A stretch of 64,000 bases of DNA from assembly GCA_036645955.1 (NCBI GenBank), contig JAVXND010000012.1, positions 3,326-67,325 on the forward strand. Reading direction: 5' to 3'. Of this stretch, positions 43,991-52,658 are shown piece after piece. The stretch is from Limiplasma sp036645955 (GTDB taxonomy: Bacteria > Bacillota > Clostridia > Christensenellales > Aristaeellaceae). The number at the start of each line of letters is the position of its first letter. Positions within the stretch are counted from its first letter, which is position 1. The position numbers and the translations under genes were made by a program. The notes beneath the pieces were generated by a model. That model did not search any database. It saw nothing but the letters and a program-made list of their open reading frames with translations, and had not been told where the DNA came from.

Positions 43991-44705
43991 ACGGTTACGC
44001 ATTCCCCGCGGCGTAACGGCCGTGGTTGGCAGCGGCGGTAAAACAACGCTTATGGAACGCCTTGCGTGTGAATTGAGCGAAAATGCGCGCGTGCTTCGCA
44101 TGACCACAACGCAAATGCGCGTGCCCAATGGAACGGTTATTTTTGCGGAAAAGGTGGATGCATGCTTGCTTTTAAAAGTGAAGCAAGCGTTTGAACAGCA
44201 GCTGCTGGTGACGGTGGGCAGGGAAGCGGAAAATGGCAAAATCACAAAACCGCTTGGTTCGCTTGATGCATTGTTTGCGCTTGCGGATTATGTGCTGATA
44301 GAGGCAGATGGTTCGCGGGGCTTGCCGCTCAAAGCGCCTGCGGAGCATGAGCCAGTATTGTGCGGCAAGGAAAAGCTGGTGCTTGCTGTCATGGGGGCGA
44401 CGGGCATCGGCAGACCCATCTGCGAGGCGGCGCACCGCTCAAGGCTGTATGCGGCGCTTCTTCATAAACAAGAAAACGAAGTGGTTACAGCCGAGGACGC
44501 GGCGCGGGTGCTGATGGATGCAAACGGTCAGCGAAAAGGCGTGATCAGCCGCTTTGCGATTGTGCTAAACCAATGTGATACAAAACAGGAACTGCAAAAC
44601 GCTCAAAGCTGTGCGGCACAAACAGGGGAAGAATGCGCGTTGGTTGCATTGAAAACAAATGCGGATTTTTGCGAAATGTGGGCCAAAGGACAGCTGTTGC
44701 GTTGA
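43974..44705 (+). CDS. yqeC: YqeC, selenium-dependent hydroxylase accessory protein
   Basis: 243 aa. The N-terminus has a P-loop VVGSGGKTTLMERLACEL (about 14-31) and a later IEADGSRGLPLKAPAEHEPV (about 105-124), features of the YqeC family seen beside YqeB, SelD and XdhABC. Its activity is unknown; the P-loop suggests an ATP- or GTP-dependent step in forming the selenium-containing Mo cofactor. It overlaps the DUF3343 gene by 17 bases. Confidence 0.85.
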   Translation: MTKLSERLRIPRGVTAVVGSGGKTTLMERLACELSENARVLRMTTTQMRVPNGTVIFAEKVDACLLLKVKQAFEQQLLVTVGREAENGKITKPLGSLDALFALADYVLIEADGSRGLPLKAPAEHEPVLCGKEKLVLAVMGATGIGRPICEAAHRSRLYAALLHKQENEVVTAEDAARVLMDANGQRKGVISRFAIVLNQCDTKQELQNAQSCAAQTGEECALVALKTNADFCEMWAKGQLLR

Positions 44706-44733
44706 TTGCGCTCAACGAGGAGGAGGAAGAACA

Positions 44734-45531
44734 ATGCTGCTGTTGATCAAGGGCGCTGGTGATTTGGCCAGCGGGGTGGCGGTGCGGCTCCATCACGCGG
44801 GTTTTCAAATTGTGATGACGGATTTGCCGAAGCCAACGGCCATACGCCGCTCGGTCAGCTTTTGCCGCGCCATTTCAGAGGAGCATGCCGCCGTGGAAGG
44901 GGTGCATGCGCACCTTGCGCACAATGTGCAGGAGGCTAGGGCGGTGCTTCAGGCGGGAAACATTCCCGTGCTGGCAGATGCCTTGGCGCAATGTGCAAAA
45001 GCCCTTGCCCCAGACGTGCTGATTGACGCGATTTTGGCTAAGAAAAACACAGGCACAGCCATGAAGGATGCGCCGATTGTGATTGCGCTTGGCCCTGGCT
45101 TTAGCGCAGGCAAGGATTGTCATGCAGTGGTAGAAACCATGCGAGGGCATGATTTGGGACGCGTATACCTCACGGGCTCTGCGGCTGAAAACACGGGCGT
45201 ACCGGGAAGCATAGGGGGCTATACCTCTGAAAGAATCCTCAGAGCGCCGTGCGAGGGCGTTTTTGAAGCGCTGGCTCAAATTGGCCAAAGGGTGCGGGCG
45301 GGGGAGAAAGTGGCAACGGTGAATGGCGAGCCGGTTTTTTCTGCTTTGGATGGGGTGGTTCGCGGTATTTTGCCTAGCCAAACGCCTGTGACGGCAGGTA
45401 TGAAAAGCGGGGATGTGGATCCGCGCGGCGTAGTGGAACACTGCTATACGGTTTCAGACAAGGCACGCGCCATTGGCGGGGGCGTGCTGGAAGCCATATT
45501 GGCGCTTTCGGGGGTGCTTTGTCATGGATGA
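44734..45531 (+). CDS. yqeB: YqeB (EF2563 family), selenium-dependent Mo hydroxylase maturation protein
   Basis: 265 aa. It starts MLLLIKGAGDLASGVAVRL with a Rossmann-like glycine motif, and contains CHAVVETMRGHDLGRVYL (about 128-145). The C-terminal part has a short biotinyl-lipoyl-like beta-rich stretch. AGGAGGAGG precedes the ATG. This family is a genomic marker of selenium-dependent molybdenum hydroxylases; its chemistry is not established. It overlaps selD by 8 bases. Confidence 0.87.
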   Translation: MLLLIKGAGDLASGVAVRLHHAGFQIVMTDLPKPTAIRRSVSFCRAISEEHAAVEGVHAHLAHNVQEARAVLQAGNIPVLADALAQCAKALAPDVLIDAILAKKNTGTAMKDAPIVIALGPGFSAGKDCHAVVETMRGHDLGRVYLTGSAAENTGVPGSIGGYTSERILRAPCEGVFEALAQIGQRVRAGEKVATVNGEPVFSALDGVVRGILPSQTPVTAGMKSGDVDPRGVVEHCYTVSDKARAIGGGVLEAILALSGVLCHG

Positions 45532-46558
45532 GAATATTCGGCTTACAAAGCTCGCCAAATGTGCGGGCTGTGGTGCAAAGGTAGGCGCTGGCGTGCTTCA
45601 AAAATTGCTTCGGGATTTGCCCGTGCATGCGGACCCCAACTTGATCGTTGGCTTTGAAAGCTCTGACGACGCATCTGTTTACCGTGTTTCTGATCAGCTG
45701 GCGCTGGTGCAAACCATTGACTTTTTTCCGCCTGTGGTGGATGATCCGGAAGCCTTTGGCAGAATTGCGGCGGCCAATGCCCTTTCGGATATCTATGCCA
45801 TGGGCGGTGAACCCAAGGTGGCGCAAAATGTGCTTGTTATACCCGACAACATGCCTGAAACCATGGTGCAAGCCATTTTGCGCGGCGGGTATCAAAAGGT
45901 GTTTGAAGCGGGCGCTATCCTTTCGGGCGGGCATAGCATACATGGAGGGGAGCCGATCTATGGCCTTGCGGTTACGGGCTTTGTGCACCCTGATCATGTG
46001 CTGAGAAACAGCGGCGCAAGGGTGGGAGATGTGCTGCTTCTCACAAAGCCATTGGGCATAGGCGTGTATTTAACCGCACGCAAAGCGGGAATGCTGTGCG
46101 ATGCGGAGGAACAGCGGGCGATTGCACAAATGGAGCAGCTCAACCGCTCCGCACGGGATGCGATGCAGGGCTTTACTGTGAGCGCCTGCACGGATGTAAC
46201 GGGCTTTTCATTGCTCGGGCATGCGGTGGAAATGGCGGAGGGCAGTCATGTAGCCTTGAAGATAGACGCGCAAGCGGTGCCGCTGTTGCCCGAGGCTCTT
46301 CTATTGGCAAGCATGGGCTTATTGCCTGAGGGGATGTATAAAAACCGTGCCTTTGCGCAAGAACGGGTAGATACAGGGGATATAGCGCTTGCACTTTGCG
46401 ATTTGTTTTTTGATCCGCAAACCTCGGGCGGGCTGTTGATTGCTGTGGCAGAAGCACAAGCGGATGCGTTGCTTACAAAGCTACAGGCGGAAACGCCTGC
46501 GGCGAGGCGAATTGGCCGCGTGATTTCCCAGGGGGAAAAGGCGGTTACGCTCAGGTAA
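45524..46558 (+). CDS. selD: Selenide, water dikinase (selenophosphate synthase)
   Basis: 344 aa. It makes selenophosphate from selenide and ATP. The N-terminal KCAGCGAK carries the catalytic residue as cysteine (C16, equivalent to E. coli C17); the second cysteine of the E. coli CGC is alanine here. ATP-site motifs include SDDASVYRV and FGRIAAANALSDIYAMGGEP. No selA, selB or tRNA-Sec gene is in the window, so its local purpose is probably the selenium cofactor of the hydroxylases. Confidence 0.94.
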   Translation: MDENIRLTKLAKCAGCGAKVGAGVLQKLLRDLPVHADPNLIVGFESSDDASVYRVSDQLALVQTIDFFPPVVDDPEAFGRIAAANALSDIYAMGGEPKVAQNVLVIPDNMPETMVQAILRGGYQKVFEAGAILSGGHSIHGGEPIYGLAVTGFVHPDHVLRNSGARVGDVLLLTKPLGIGVYLTARKAGMLCDAEEQRAIAQMEQLNRSARDAMQGFTVSACTDVTGFSLLGHAVEMAEGSHVALKIDAQAVPLLPEALLLASMGLLPEGMYKNRAFAQERVDTGDIALALCDLFFDPQTSGGLLIAVAEAQADALLTKLQAETPAARRIGRVISQGEKAVTLR

Positions 46559-46567
46559 AGGATTGCT

Positions 46568-47596
46568 TTAGCGGGAGGCAGCCTCCAGGCTGGCACGGTG
46601 CAAAATCATTTCTGCGGCAATGCTTACCGCAATTTCAGCGGGTGTTTCGGCTTTGATCGGCAAACCGATGGGCGTGTGAACACGCTGAAAATCCTGCTCC
46701 GAAAAGCCTTCTTCAAACAGAAGGCTTTTTGTATGCGCAATTTTGCTTCGACTGCCAATCAGCCCGATATAGGCGGCGGGCGTGCCAAGCACCTGTGCGA
46801 GGAGCTCGTGGTCGTAGCGGTGTCCGCGTGTCATGATCACAACTTGATCGGCAGAGGTAAGCGTTACTTGTGTTGCGATGCCTGAAAAATTGCCCAATAC
46901 AACGCGCTCTGCAAGCGGAAAAAGGGCTGTGTTGGCAAATTCCAACCGATCGTCAAATACAATGGGGGAAAAGTCGAGCTTATGAAGCAGGGGCACAAGC
47001 TCCTGCGCGATATGGCCGCCGCCGAAAACATAGGCGTGCCCTGCGCTTAGCACGGGCTGTACGAACAGGCGAAGGGGTTCTGTGCTCAAAACGGCATGAC
47101 GGCCCAGCATGGCTTGCACATCCGACAGCTGAATTTGGCTGGCCAATAAAAGCTTGCCCGTTGCGGCAATGCCCATGTCAAGCACCCTGCCATCTTGGGA
47201 CAGCAGGCGAACCAACCAAGCCTGACTGTGCTTTGCAAGCAGGCTTGCCAGCTCGCGAAACACCGCCGTTGCCTGATTGCTTTGCGGGGATAGATACTCG
47301 CAGAGCACGGTAATGTCACCGCCGCAAACCATCCCGATGTCCTCCGCTTCGTTTGGCTTTAATTGATAGGCATAAATGCTGGAGGTATGCGTGCAAAGGC
47401 AATGCTTTGCATGCTCTCTTACGTTGTATTCAAGCGCGCCGCCGCCAATGGTGCCCAAGGCTGTTTCGTTGCTGAAAACGGCCATACACGCACCTGCGCC
47501 GCGCGGCGCGGAGCCGCTTCGTTTGAGTATGGTACACAGCACAAGCGGACAAGAAGCCTCCAAGGCTTGTAAGCAGGGTAGGATCAATGTTTTCAT
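46568..47596 (-). CDS. XdhC/CoxI family molybdenum-enzyme maturation protein
   Basis: 342 aa. The N-terminal XdhC_CoxI domain has TILKRSGSAPRGAGACM and GTIGGGALEYNV; the C-terminal Rossmann domain has YVFGGGHIAQELVPLL (about 185) and GLIGSRSKIAHTK (about 280). Family members bind Moco and help sulfurate and insert it into xanthine dehydrogenase. It converges with selD, only 9 bases apart, and has its own promoter. The ATG at 47596 fits family alignments, though GAGGAG is 11 bases away. Confidence 0.88.
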   Translation of the reverse strand: MKTLILPCLQALEASCPLVLCTILKRSGSAPRGAGACMAVFSNETALGTIGGGALEYNVREHAKHCLCTHTSSIYAYQLKPNEAEDIGMVCGGDITVLCEYLSPQSNQATAVFRELASLLAKHSQAWLVRLLSQDGRVLDMGIAATGKLLLASQIQLSDVQAMLGRHAVLSTEPLRLFVQPVLSAGHAYVFGGGHIAQELVPLLHKLDFSPIVFDDRLEFANTALFPLAERVVLGNFSGIATQVTLTSADQVVIMTRGHRYDHELLAQVLGTPAAYIGLIGSRSKIAHTKSLLFEEGFSEQDFQRVHTPIGLPIKAETPAEIAVSIAAEMILHRASLEAASR

Positions 47597-47642
47597 AGGG
47601 TTCAAATCTCCTCTGTTGTAAACACGTTCTGTCACTTGTTTT

Positions 47643-47651
47643 ATTATAGCA
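47643..47651 (-). promoter_or_regulatory. Extended -10 of the XdhC/CoxI gene
   Basis: TGCTATAAT on the minus strand, identical to the extended -10 upstream of ygeX; no good -35 box. Confidence 0.5.
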
Positions 47652-47688
47652 GGGTTGGAGGAGCACAAGCAAGCTGATTTTGCACGCC

Positions 47689-47711
47689 AAACATAATTCG
47701 AAACATAATTC
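47689..47711. repeat. Tandem direct repeat, possible regulator site
   Basis: AAACATAATTC occurs twice with a 12-base period, about 40 bases upstream of the leftward -10, roughly where an activator would bind. Confidence 0.45.
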
Positions 47712-47812
47712 AAACTATGAAAGAAGTGGAGCGGTCACAATGCCCATGCTGGCAATACTCACGATAAAACAGGGGGCTTTTCAACAAAATTGGATTAAAT
47801 AAATTTTAACTA

Positions 47813-47841
47813 TTGACATTGAACCTAAATGGTGTTATCGT
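47813..47841 (+). promoter_or_regulatory. Promoter of the LacI regulator / sugar importer operon
   Basis: TTGACA and TATCGT with a 17-base spacer. The operator-like sequence follows at once. Confidence 0.7.
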
Positions 47842-47844
47842 ATT

Positions 47845-47856
47845 GTAAACGATTAC
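47845..47856. promoter_or_regulatory. LacI-type operator
   Basis: GTAAACGATTAC is an imperfect palindrome with the central CG typical of LacI-family operators. It sits right after the -10 box of the regulator gene, as expected for autorepression. Confidence 0.55.
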
Positions 47857-47950
47857 CGAACGACCTTGCGAATGATTGCGTGGAGCGACCGAAACACATG
47901 ATGCCTTTTTCCGTGTGTATGCTTGATTGAAACGAAAGGGGGAGCATGTC

Positions 47951-48982
47951 GTGGCAACGATTGTGGATGTCGCTCAGGCGGCAAATGTATCGGTTGCGAC
48001 GGTCTCCCGCGTTTTGAACGGCAAATCGCAGGTGCGCGAGGCGTTACGGGAGCGCGTTTTGTCTGCGGTGGAAGCGCTTCGCTATGTACCAAACCCCACG
48101 GCGCGCAATTTAAGGCGCAATGAAAGCCGCACCATTTTGATACTGGCTCCGAACCTGACCAACCCATACTACACGCATATCATTGCAGGGATTGGGGAAG
48201 CGGCGCATGAGCATGGTTACAGCTCCTTTCTTTGCAATACCGAAGGGGTCAAAGCTCGTGAAGAGCTTCTTCTGGGCAGGCTAAGCCTGCATCAGGCGGA
48301 TGGTGCCATTTTGCTGGCAACAGAGCTTCATGCGCAGTGGCTGGAGCCCTATGCACAAAGGCATCCCATTGTGCAAAGCTCTGAGTTTGACCCCGATGTG
48401 GATATTGTGCATGTGTCCGTGGACAGCTACCAAGCGGCACGAGATGTAATGAACCATTTGCTGAGCTTGGGGCATAAGCGCATTGCACTCATCAGCAGTG
48501 AAAACCGGTATTATTCCACTGCCATGCGCTTAAAGGGCTACCTAGATGCTTTGGCAGACGCGGGCTTGCCTGCCACACCAGAGTATATCCGCAAGGCAAC
48601 GGTTGACTATACCTTTAAGAGCGGCTTTAATTCGGCACGCAGCTTGCTTAGCCAAGAAGCAAGACCCACCGCACTTTTTTGCATTTCTGATATGCTTGCG
48701 CTGGGTGCCATTGCAGGGGCGCAGGAAATGGGCTTCCGCGTGCCGGAGGATGTTACGGTGGTAGGCTTTGATGATGTGGAGCACACCACAATGTTCCATC
48801 CCTATGTAACCACCGTGGCACAGCCCTGCTTTGACATTGGCCGCCGCGCCATGGAACTGCTCTATGAGCTGATGAACGGCAGGGAAACCCCGCGTCAGGT
48901 GGTGCTGCCCCATAGCCTCATGGTGCGTGAATCCTCGGCGGCACGGCACTGTGGCTTTATGGATTTTCCGGTCTGCGTTTGA
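47951..48982 (+). CDS. LacI family transcriptional regulator
   Basis: 343 aa. The helix-turn-helix is at the very N-terminus (IVDVAQAANVSVATVSRVLNG, about residues 4-24) with the hinge helix PNPTARNLRR; the rest is a periplasmic-binding-type sugar domain. The GTG at 47951 has AGGGGGAG six bases upstream and gives the usual start. It precedes an ABC sugar importer in the same direction and probably represses it until the sugar binds. Confidence 0.92.
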   Translation: MATIVDVAQAANVSVATVSRVLNGKSQVREALRERVLSAVEALRYVPNPTARNLRRNESRTILILAPNLTNPYYTHIIAGIGEAAHEHGYSSFLCNTEGVKAREELLLGRLSLHQADGAILLATELHAQWLEPYAQRHPIVQSSEFDPDVDIVHVSVDSYQAARDVMNHLLSLGHKRIALISSENRYYSTAMRLKGYLDALADAGLPATPEYIRKATVDYTFKSGFNSARSLLSQEARPTALFCISDMLALGAIAGAQEMGFRVPEDVTVVGFDDVEHTTMFHPYVTTVAQPCFDIGRRAMELLYELMNGRETPRQVVLPHSLMVRESSAARHCGFMDFPVCV

Positions 48983-49021
48983 CAGACCGATAAATCATAC
49001 ATTATTCTAGGAGGAAAAACC

Positions 49022-50053
49022 ATGAAAAAGATCTTCGCATTACTTCTGACTCTGGTGATGGTTTTCACTGCTACCGCCGCGATGGGCGAGGGCATCAAGC
49101 TGGGTATCGTTACCCCCGATGCAGACCACGGCTTTACTGGCGAGTCTGTTGCGCATGCACGTGCCGAAGCGGAAGCAATGAAGGCCGCTGGCGTGATCTC
49201 TGAATACATGATGGCCGTTGGCGGCGAAGCCTCCAAGCAGATTCAGGGCTTGGAAGACATCATGAACTGGGATCCCGATGCAGTGGTGCTGTGGCCGCTA
49301 GAAGGCGACCAGCTCCGCAATGCCGCTCAGAGCGTTGTAGAAACCGGCATTCCGCTGATCGTGTATGACCGCCTGATTGAGAATTTCAAAGGCATGGCCG
49401 GCGAAATTATGGGCGACAACGAAGGCATCGGCAACATGATGGGCAAATATTTGCTCAACTACTTCGCAGAAGACCTGAAGGCTGGCAAGACCATTACCTA
49501 CTTGCTCTTCATTGGCGATAGCTCCACAGTTTCCAAGCAGCGCACCCAAGGCATGCTGGACATCATCAACGCCAGCGAGTTCAAAGATCAGTTTGTTCTG
49601 CTTCAGGATGGCTTCCAGACCGATTGGTCCAACGCAAAATCGCAGGAATTCATCGAAAACTGGCTGACCACCGCTGATCCCGCTGTGGTTGCAGAGCTTG
49701 ACTTGATCGTAACCCATGACGACGAAATCGTTGATGGCATCATGACCTCCATCAAAGACAACGCCGACCTCAAAGACCTTCGCATCATCACCTCTGTTGG
49801 CGGCCGCCGCGAGACCTTGGCCACCTTCGACGAAGTAGAGAAGCCCGAACTGCTTACCTACTTCTTCAGCCCCTCCTACATCCGTGAAGCGCTTCGCCTT
49901 GCCGTTGCCGCCGCAAATGGTGAAACCTATCAGGATCAGAAGATTGAAGGCCAGCTCTTCCTCGTGCCCACCATTGAAATTGACAAGAACACAGTGGAAG
50001 CTTTCCGTAACAGCCAGGAGTTTGCAGATCGTTACTCCTTGGATGCCAAGTAA
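49022..50053 (+). CDS. Sugar ABC transporter substrate-binding protein (ribose/rhamnose type)
   Basis: 343 aa with a signal peptide (MKKIFALLLTLVMVFTATAA). It has the type 1 periplasmic-binding fold: IKLGIVTPDADHGFTGESV at the mature start, GGEASKQIQGLEDIM, DAVVLWPLEGD and IPLIVYDR. No lipobox cysteine is visible. Codon use is markedly richer in C-ending codons than its neighbours, as expected of a highly expressed binding protein. A hairpin after the gene may keep its message more abundant than that of the rest of the operon. Confidence 0.9.
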   Translation: MKKIFALLLTLVMVFTATAAMGEGIKLGIVTPDADHGFTGESVAHARAEAEAMKAAGVISEYMMAVGGEASKQIQGLEDIMNWDPDAVVLWPLEGDQLRNAAQSVVETGIPLIVYDRLIENFKGMAGEIMGDNEGIGNMMGKYLLNYFAEDLKAGKTITYLLFIGDSSTVSKQRTQGMLDIINASEFKDQFVLLQDGFQTDWSNAKSQEFIENWLTTADPAVVAELDLIVTHDDEIVDGIMTSIKDNADLKDLRIITSVGGRRETLATFDEVEKPELLTYFFSPSYIREALRLAVAAANGETYQDQKIEGQLFLVPTIEIDKNTVEAFRNSQEFADRYSLDAK

Positions 50054-50072
50054 GCAGAACCTCTCAACATTC

Positions 50073-50102
50073 GGGGCCGGTCGGTTCATACCGGTCGGCC
50101 CC
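50073..50102 (+). terminator. Intercistronic hairpin after the binding-protein gene
   Basis: A 12-pair stem (GGGGCCGGTCGG / CCGGTCGGCCCC, two G-U pairs) with a six-base loop and no T tract. Such hairpins usually stabilise the upstream message or cause partial termination. Confidence 0.55.
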
Positions 50103-50132
50103 TTCCCAATGCAATGCGAAGGAGGAACAGCC

Positions 50133-51632
50133 GTGCTTACAGAGATGAAAGGGATCGTAGTGGATTTTGGTCCCGTCCGCGCGGTCGACCATGTGGATTT
50201 TACGGTACACCCAGGCGAGATTGTCGGCCTGTTGGGTGAAAATGGCGCTGGAAAATCAACGCTGATGAATGTGCTGGCAGGAACCTTTGCCCCCACGGAA
50301 GGCGAAATTTTTCTGGACGGTAAAAAGGCACATATCGCAAACGCCCAGCATGCCATGGCAATGGGCATTCGCTTTATTCATCAAGAGCTGAACCTATGTG
50401 ACGATCTCAATGTATTTGAAAACATGTATCTTGCCCAAGAGCTTTGCAACAAGGGGCGGCTGCTTCATAAAAAAGAAATGGCGGCCAATTGCAAAGCAGT
50501 TTTTGAACGTATGAACGTGGACATTGACCCTTATGAGCGGGTGGCTCATTTGCAATCGTCCGAAAAACAATTGGTTGAAATTGCCAGAGCGCTGTTGTTC
50601 AAATGTGATTTGATTATTATGGATGAACCCACCACGGCGCTTGCAACGCATGAAATTGAAAACCTGTTTGTCATTATGCGGCAGTTGAAGCAAGAAGGCG
50701 TTAGCTTCATTTACATTTCCCATAAAATGCCCGAGATTTTTGAAGTTTGCGAAAGCTATACTGTGCTTCGCGATGGCAAGCATGTGGGAAGCGGCAAAAT
50801 CGAGGACATTACAGAGGAACAGGTGACCGAGATGATGATCGGCCGTGCCTTAGCAGATGACGACTTTATGAATAAGCCCTCCTTCGCCAACGATACCGTT
50901 GTCATGCAAGCACAGCATTTAAGCGGAGATTGCTTCGAGGATGTGAGCTTTACATTGCATGCAGGTGAGGTGCTTGCGTTTACAGGCCTGCAAAGCTCGG
51001 GACGGGATCAGCTGGCTGACGCGCTTTTTGGCGTGATTCCCCATACGGGCAAGCTTAGCATGAATGGCAAGGTGCTCAACGGAAGCATTCGGCAATATAT
51101 GAAAAATCAAATTGCCATGGTGCCCCGTCAACGCAAGGAACGCGGCATTTTGAACGACTTGAGCATTATGGATAACACCTCCATGGGCTTTTATAACACG
51201 CTTATGAAACGCCTGCTCATTCGTCCCAAGGAGGAGAAGGAGCGCTTCCTTCGCCAAAAAACCGCCATGCAAATCAAAACCGACAATCCCAAGAATCCCA
51301 TTACTTCGCTCTCGGGCGGGAATCAGCAAAAGGTGATTTTGGGACGCTGGTTAGAGGCCAAGGCGGAGGTGCTCATATTCGACAACCCCACGCAGGGCAT
51401 TGACGTGGGTACGAAGTTTGAGATTTATCATCTGATTTTGCGCCTTGCACAAAGCGGAAAGAGCGTGCTGGTGTTTTCTTCGGAGTTCCCTGAAATTTTT
51501 AAGGTTGCGGATCGCTGTGCAGTGATGTACAAGGGCAAAATCAATGCGACGTTTGAGCGCGATCAAATGACGGAAAAGAATCTAATGTACTATTCCACAG
51601 GCGCGAATTTGGAGGGCATACAGCATGAGTGA
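50133..51632 (+). CDS. Sugar ABC transporter ATP-binding protein (RbsA/MglA type)
   Basis: 499 aa with two ABC domains. The first has Walker A GENGAGKST (about 35), signature LQSSEKQLVEIARA and Walker B LIIMDEPTTAL. The second has a degenerate P-loop (TGLQSSGRDQLADALFG, about 285), signature LSGGNQQKVILGRWL and Walker B VLIFDNPTQGIDVG, the normal pattern for this family. The GTG start has GGAGG seven bases upstream. It overlaps the permease gene by 8 bases. Confidence 0.92.
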   Translation: MLTEMKGIVVDFGPVRAVDHVDFTVHPGEIVGLLGENGAGKSTLMNVLAGTFAPTEGEIFLDGKKAHIANAQHAMAMGIRFIHQELNLCDDLNVFENMYLAQELCNKGRLLHKKEMAANCKAVFERMNVDIDPYERVAHLQSSEKQLVEIARALLFKCDLIIMDEPTTALATHEIENLFVIMRQLKQEGVSFIYISHKMPEIFEVCESYTVLRDGKHVGSGKIEDITEEQVTEMMIGRALADDDFMNKPSFANDTVVMQAQHLSGDCFEDVSFTLHAGEVLAFTGLQSSGRDQLADALFGVIPHTGKLSMNGKVLNGSIRQYMKNQIAMVPRQRKERGILNDLSIMDNTSMGFYNTLMKRLLIRPKEEKERFLRQKTAMQIKTDNPKNPITSLSGGNQQKVILGRWLEAKAEVLIFDNPTQGIDVGTKFEIYHLILRLAQSGKSVLVFSSEFPEIFKVADRCAVMYKGKINATFERDQMTEKNLMYYSTGANLEGIQHE

Positions 51633-52629
51633 GGTAAAGCGGACGCTCACCCCCAAAACGATTGGGAAAAAACTCTTTTCAGATTACAGCTATTTGGTTT
51701 CCTTTGTACTGATTGTGGTAATAGCGGCCATTGTAAACCCAAACTTCTTTGGCTGGCGTAACATTACAAACATCTTTGTGCAATCCTCCGTAACAGGCAT
51801 TATTGCGCTAGGCATGACCATGATCATTTGCGCAGGGCAAATTGATATTTCCGTGGGTGCGCAGGTGGCTATTATTTCGGGCTTTGGCATTGACGTGCTC
51901 AACTACACGCACAGCATTTGGCTGATGCTATTGTTCATGCTGCTTTTTGGTGCGTTCATCGGCACCTTCAACGGCTTGCTGGTTGCCAAGGGACGCATGC
52001 CGGCCATGATTGCTACTTTGGCGGTACAAACCTCCTGCCGCGCCATTATCAACCACTTTGGGCAGGGCGGTCCCTTCTCGGTGGCGGGCGGCATGTCTAC
52101 GGAGCCTTATTACGTTGCTTTTCGCCAAGTGGCCAACGGCGCGGTGAATGTGTTTGGCTTTAAGGTGCCCTATCCCATGATTATTTTCATTGCAATGGCA
52201 CTGCTGTTTGGCTTGATTATGCAACGCACGCGCTTGGGCAAGCATATCTATGCGGTTGGCTCCAACGAGGTTTCCGCACGCTTGTCTGGTGTGAATGTGG
52301 ACATGACCAAGGTGGCGGTGTTTGCCATTACAGGCACGCTCTGCGGCTTTGCAAGCTGGATTTACTCCTCACGTCTTATGGCGGTTGCGGCGGCCAGCGC
52401 GGGGAACCTGTTTGAAATGGATGCCATTGCGGCGGTCGCGATTGGCGGCACGGCCATGGCAGGCGGACGCGGTAAGATCATCGGCACATTCCTAGGCGTG
52501 ATTATGTTTAAAATCATCAACAACATTTTGGTGGCCGCGCAGGTGCCTACCTTCCTAAATGGCGCCATCAGCGGAGCAATCATCATTATTGCGGTGCTGT
52601 TGCAAACCTTGCGCCACGACAAAAACTAA
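51625..52629 (+). CDS. Sugar ABC transporter permease (RbsC type)
   Basis: 334 aa membrane protein with about eight to ten hydrophobic segments. Family motifs are ALGMTMIICAGQIDISVGAQVA (first conserved loop) and AVAIGGTAMAGGRGKIIGTFLG near the C-terminus. It completes the importer with the two preceding genes. Confidence 0.92.
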   Translation: MSEVKRTLTPKTIGKKLFSDYSYLVSFVLIVVIAAIVNPNFFGWRNITNIFVQSSVTGIIALGMTMIICAGQIDISVGAQVAIISGFGIDVLNYTHSIWLMLLFMLLFGAFIGTFNGLLVAKGRMPAMIATLAVQTSCRAIINHFGQGGPFSVAGGMSTEPYYVAFRQVANGAVNVFGFKVPYPMIIFIAMALLFGLIMQRTRLGKHIYAVGSNEVSARLSGVNVDMTKVAVFAITGTLCGFASWIYSSRLMAVAAASAGNLFEMDAIAAVAIGGTAMAGGRGKIIGTFLGVIMFKIINNILVAAQVPTFLNGAISGAIIIIAVLLQTLRHDKN

Positions 52630-52658
52630 TGAACTAGCAAAAGAAGGGGGGAAACACA

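Larger units (their letters stand above)
47597..47950. other. Divergent intergenic region, XdhC/CoxI gene and LacI gene
   Basis: This 354-base gap has no gene. It holds a leftward extended -10, a 12-base tandem repeat, a rightward promoter and a LacI-type operator (each listed separately). Confidence 0.6.
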
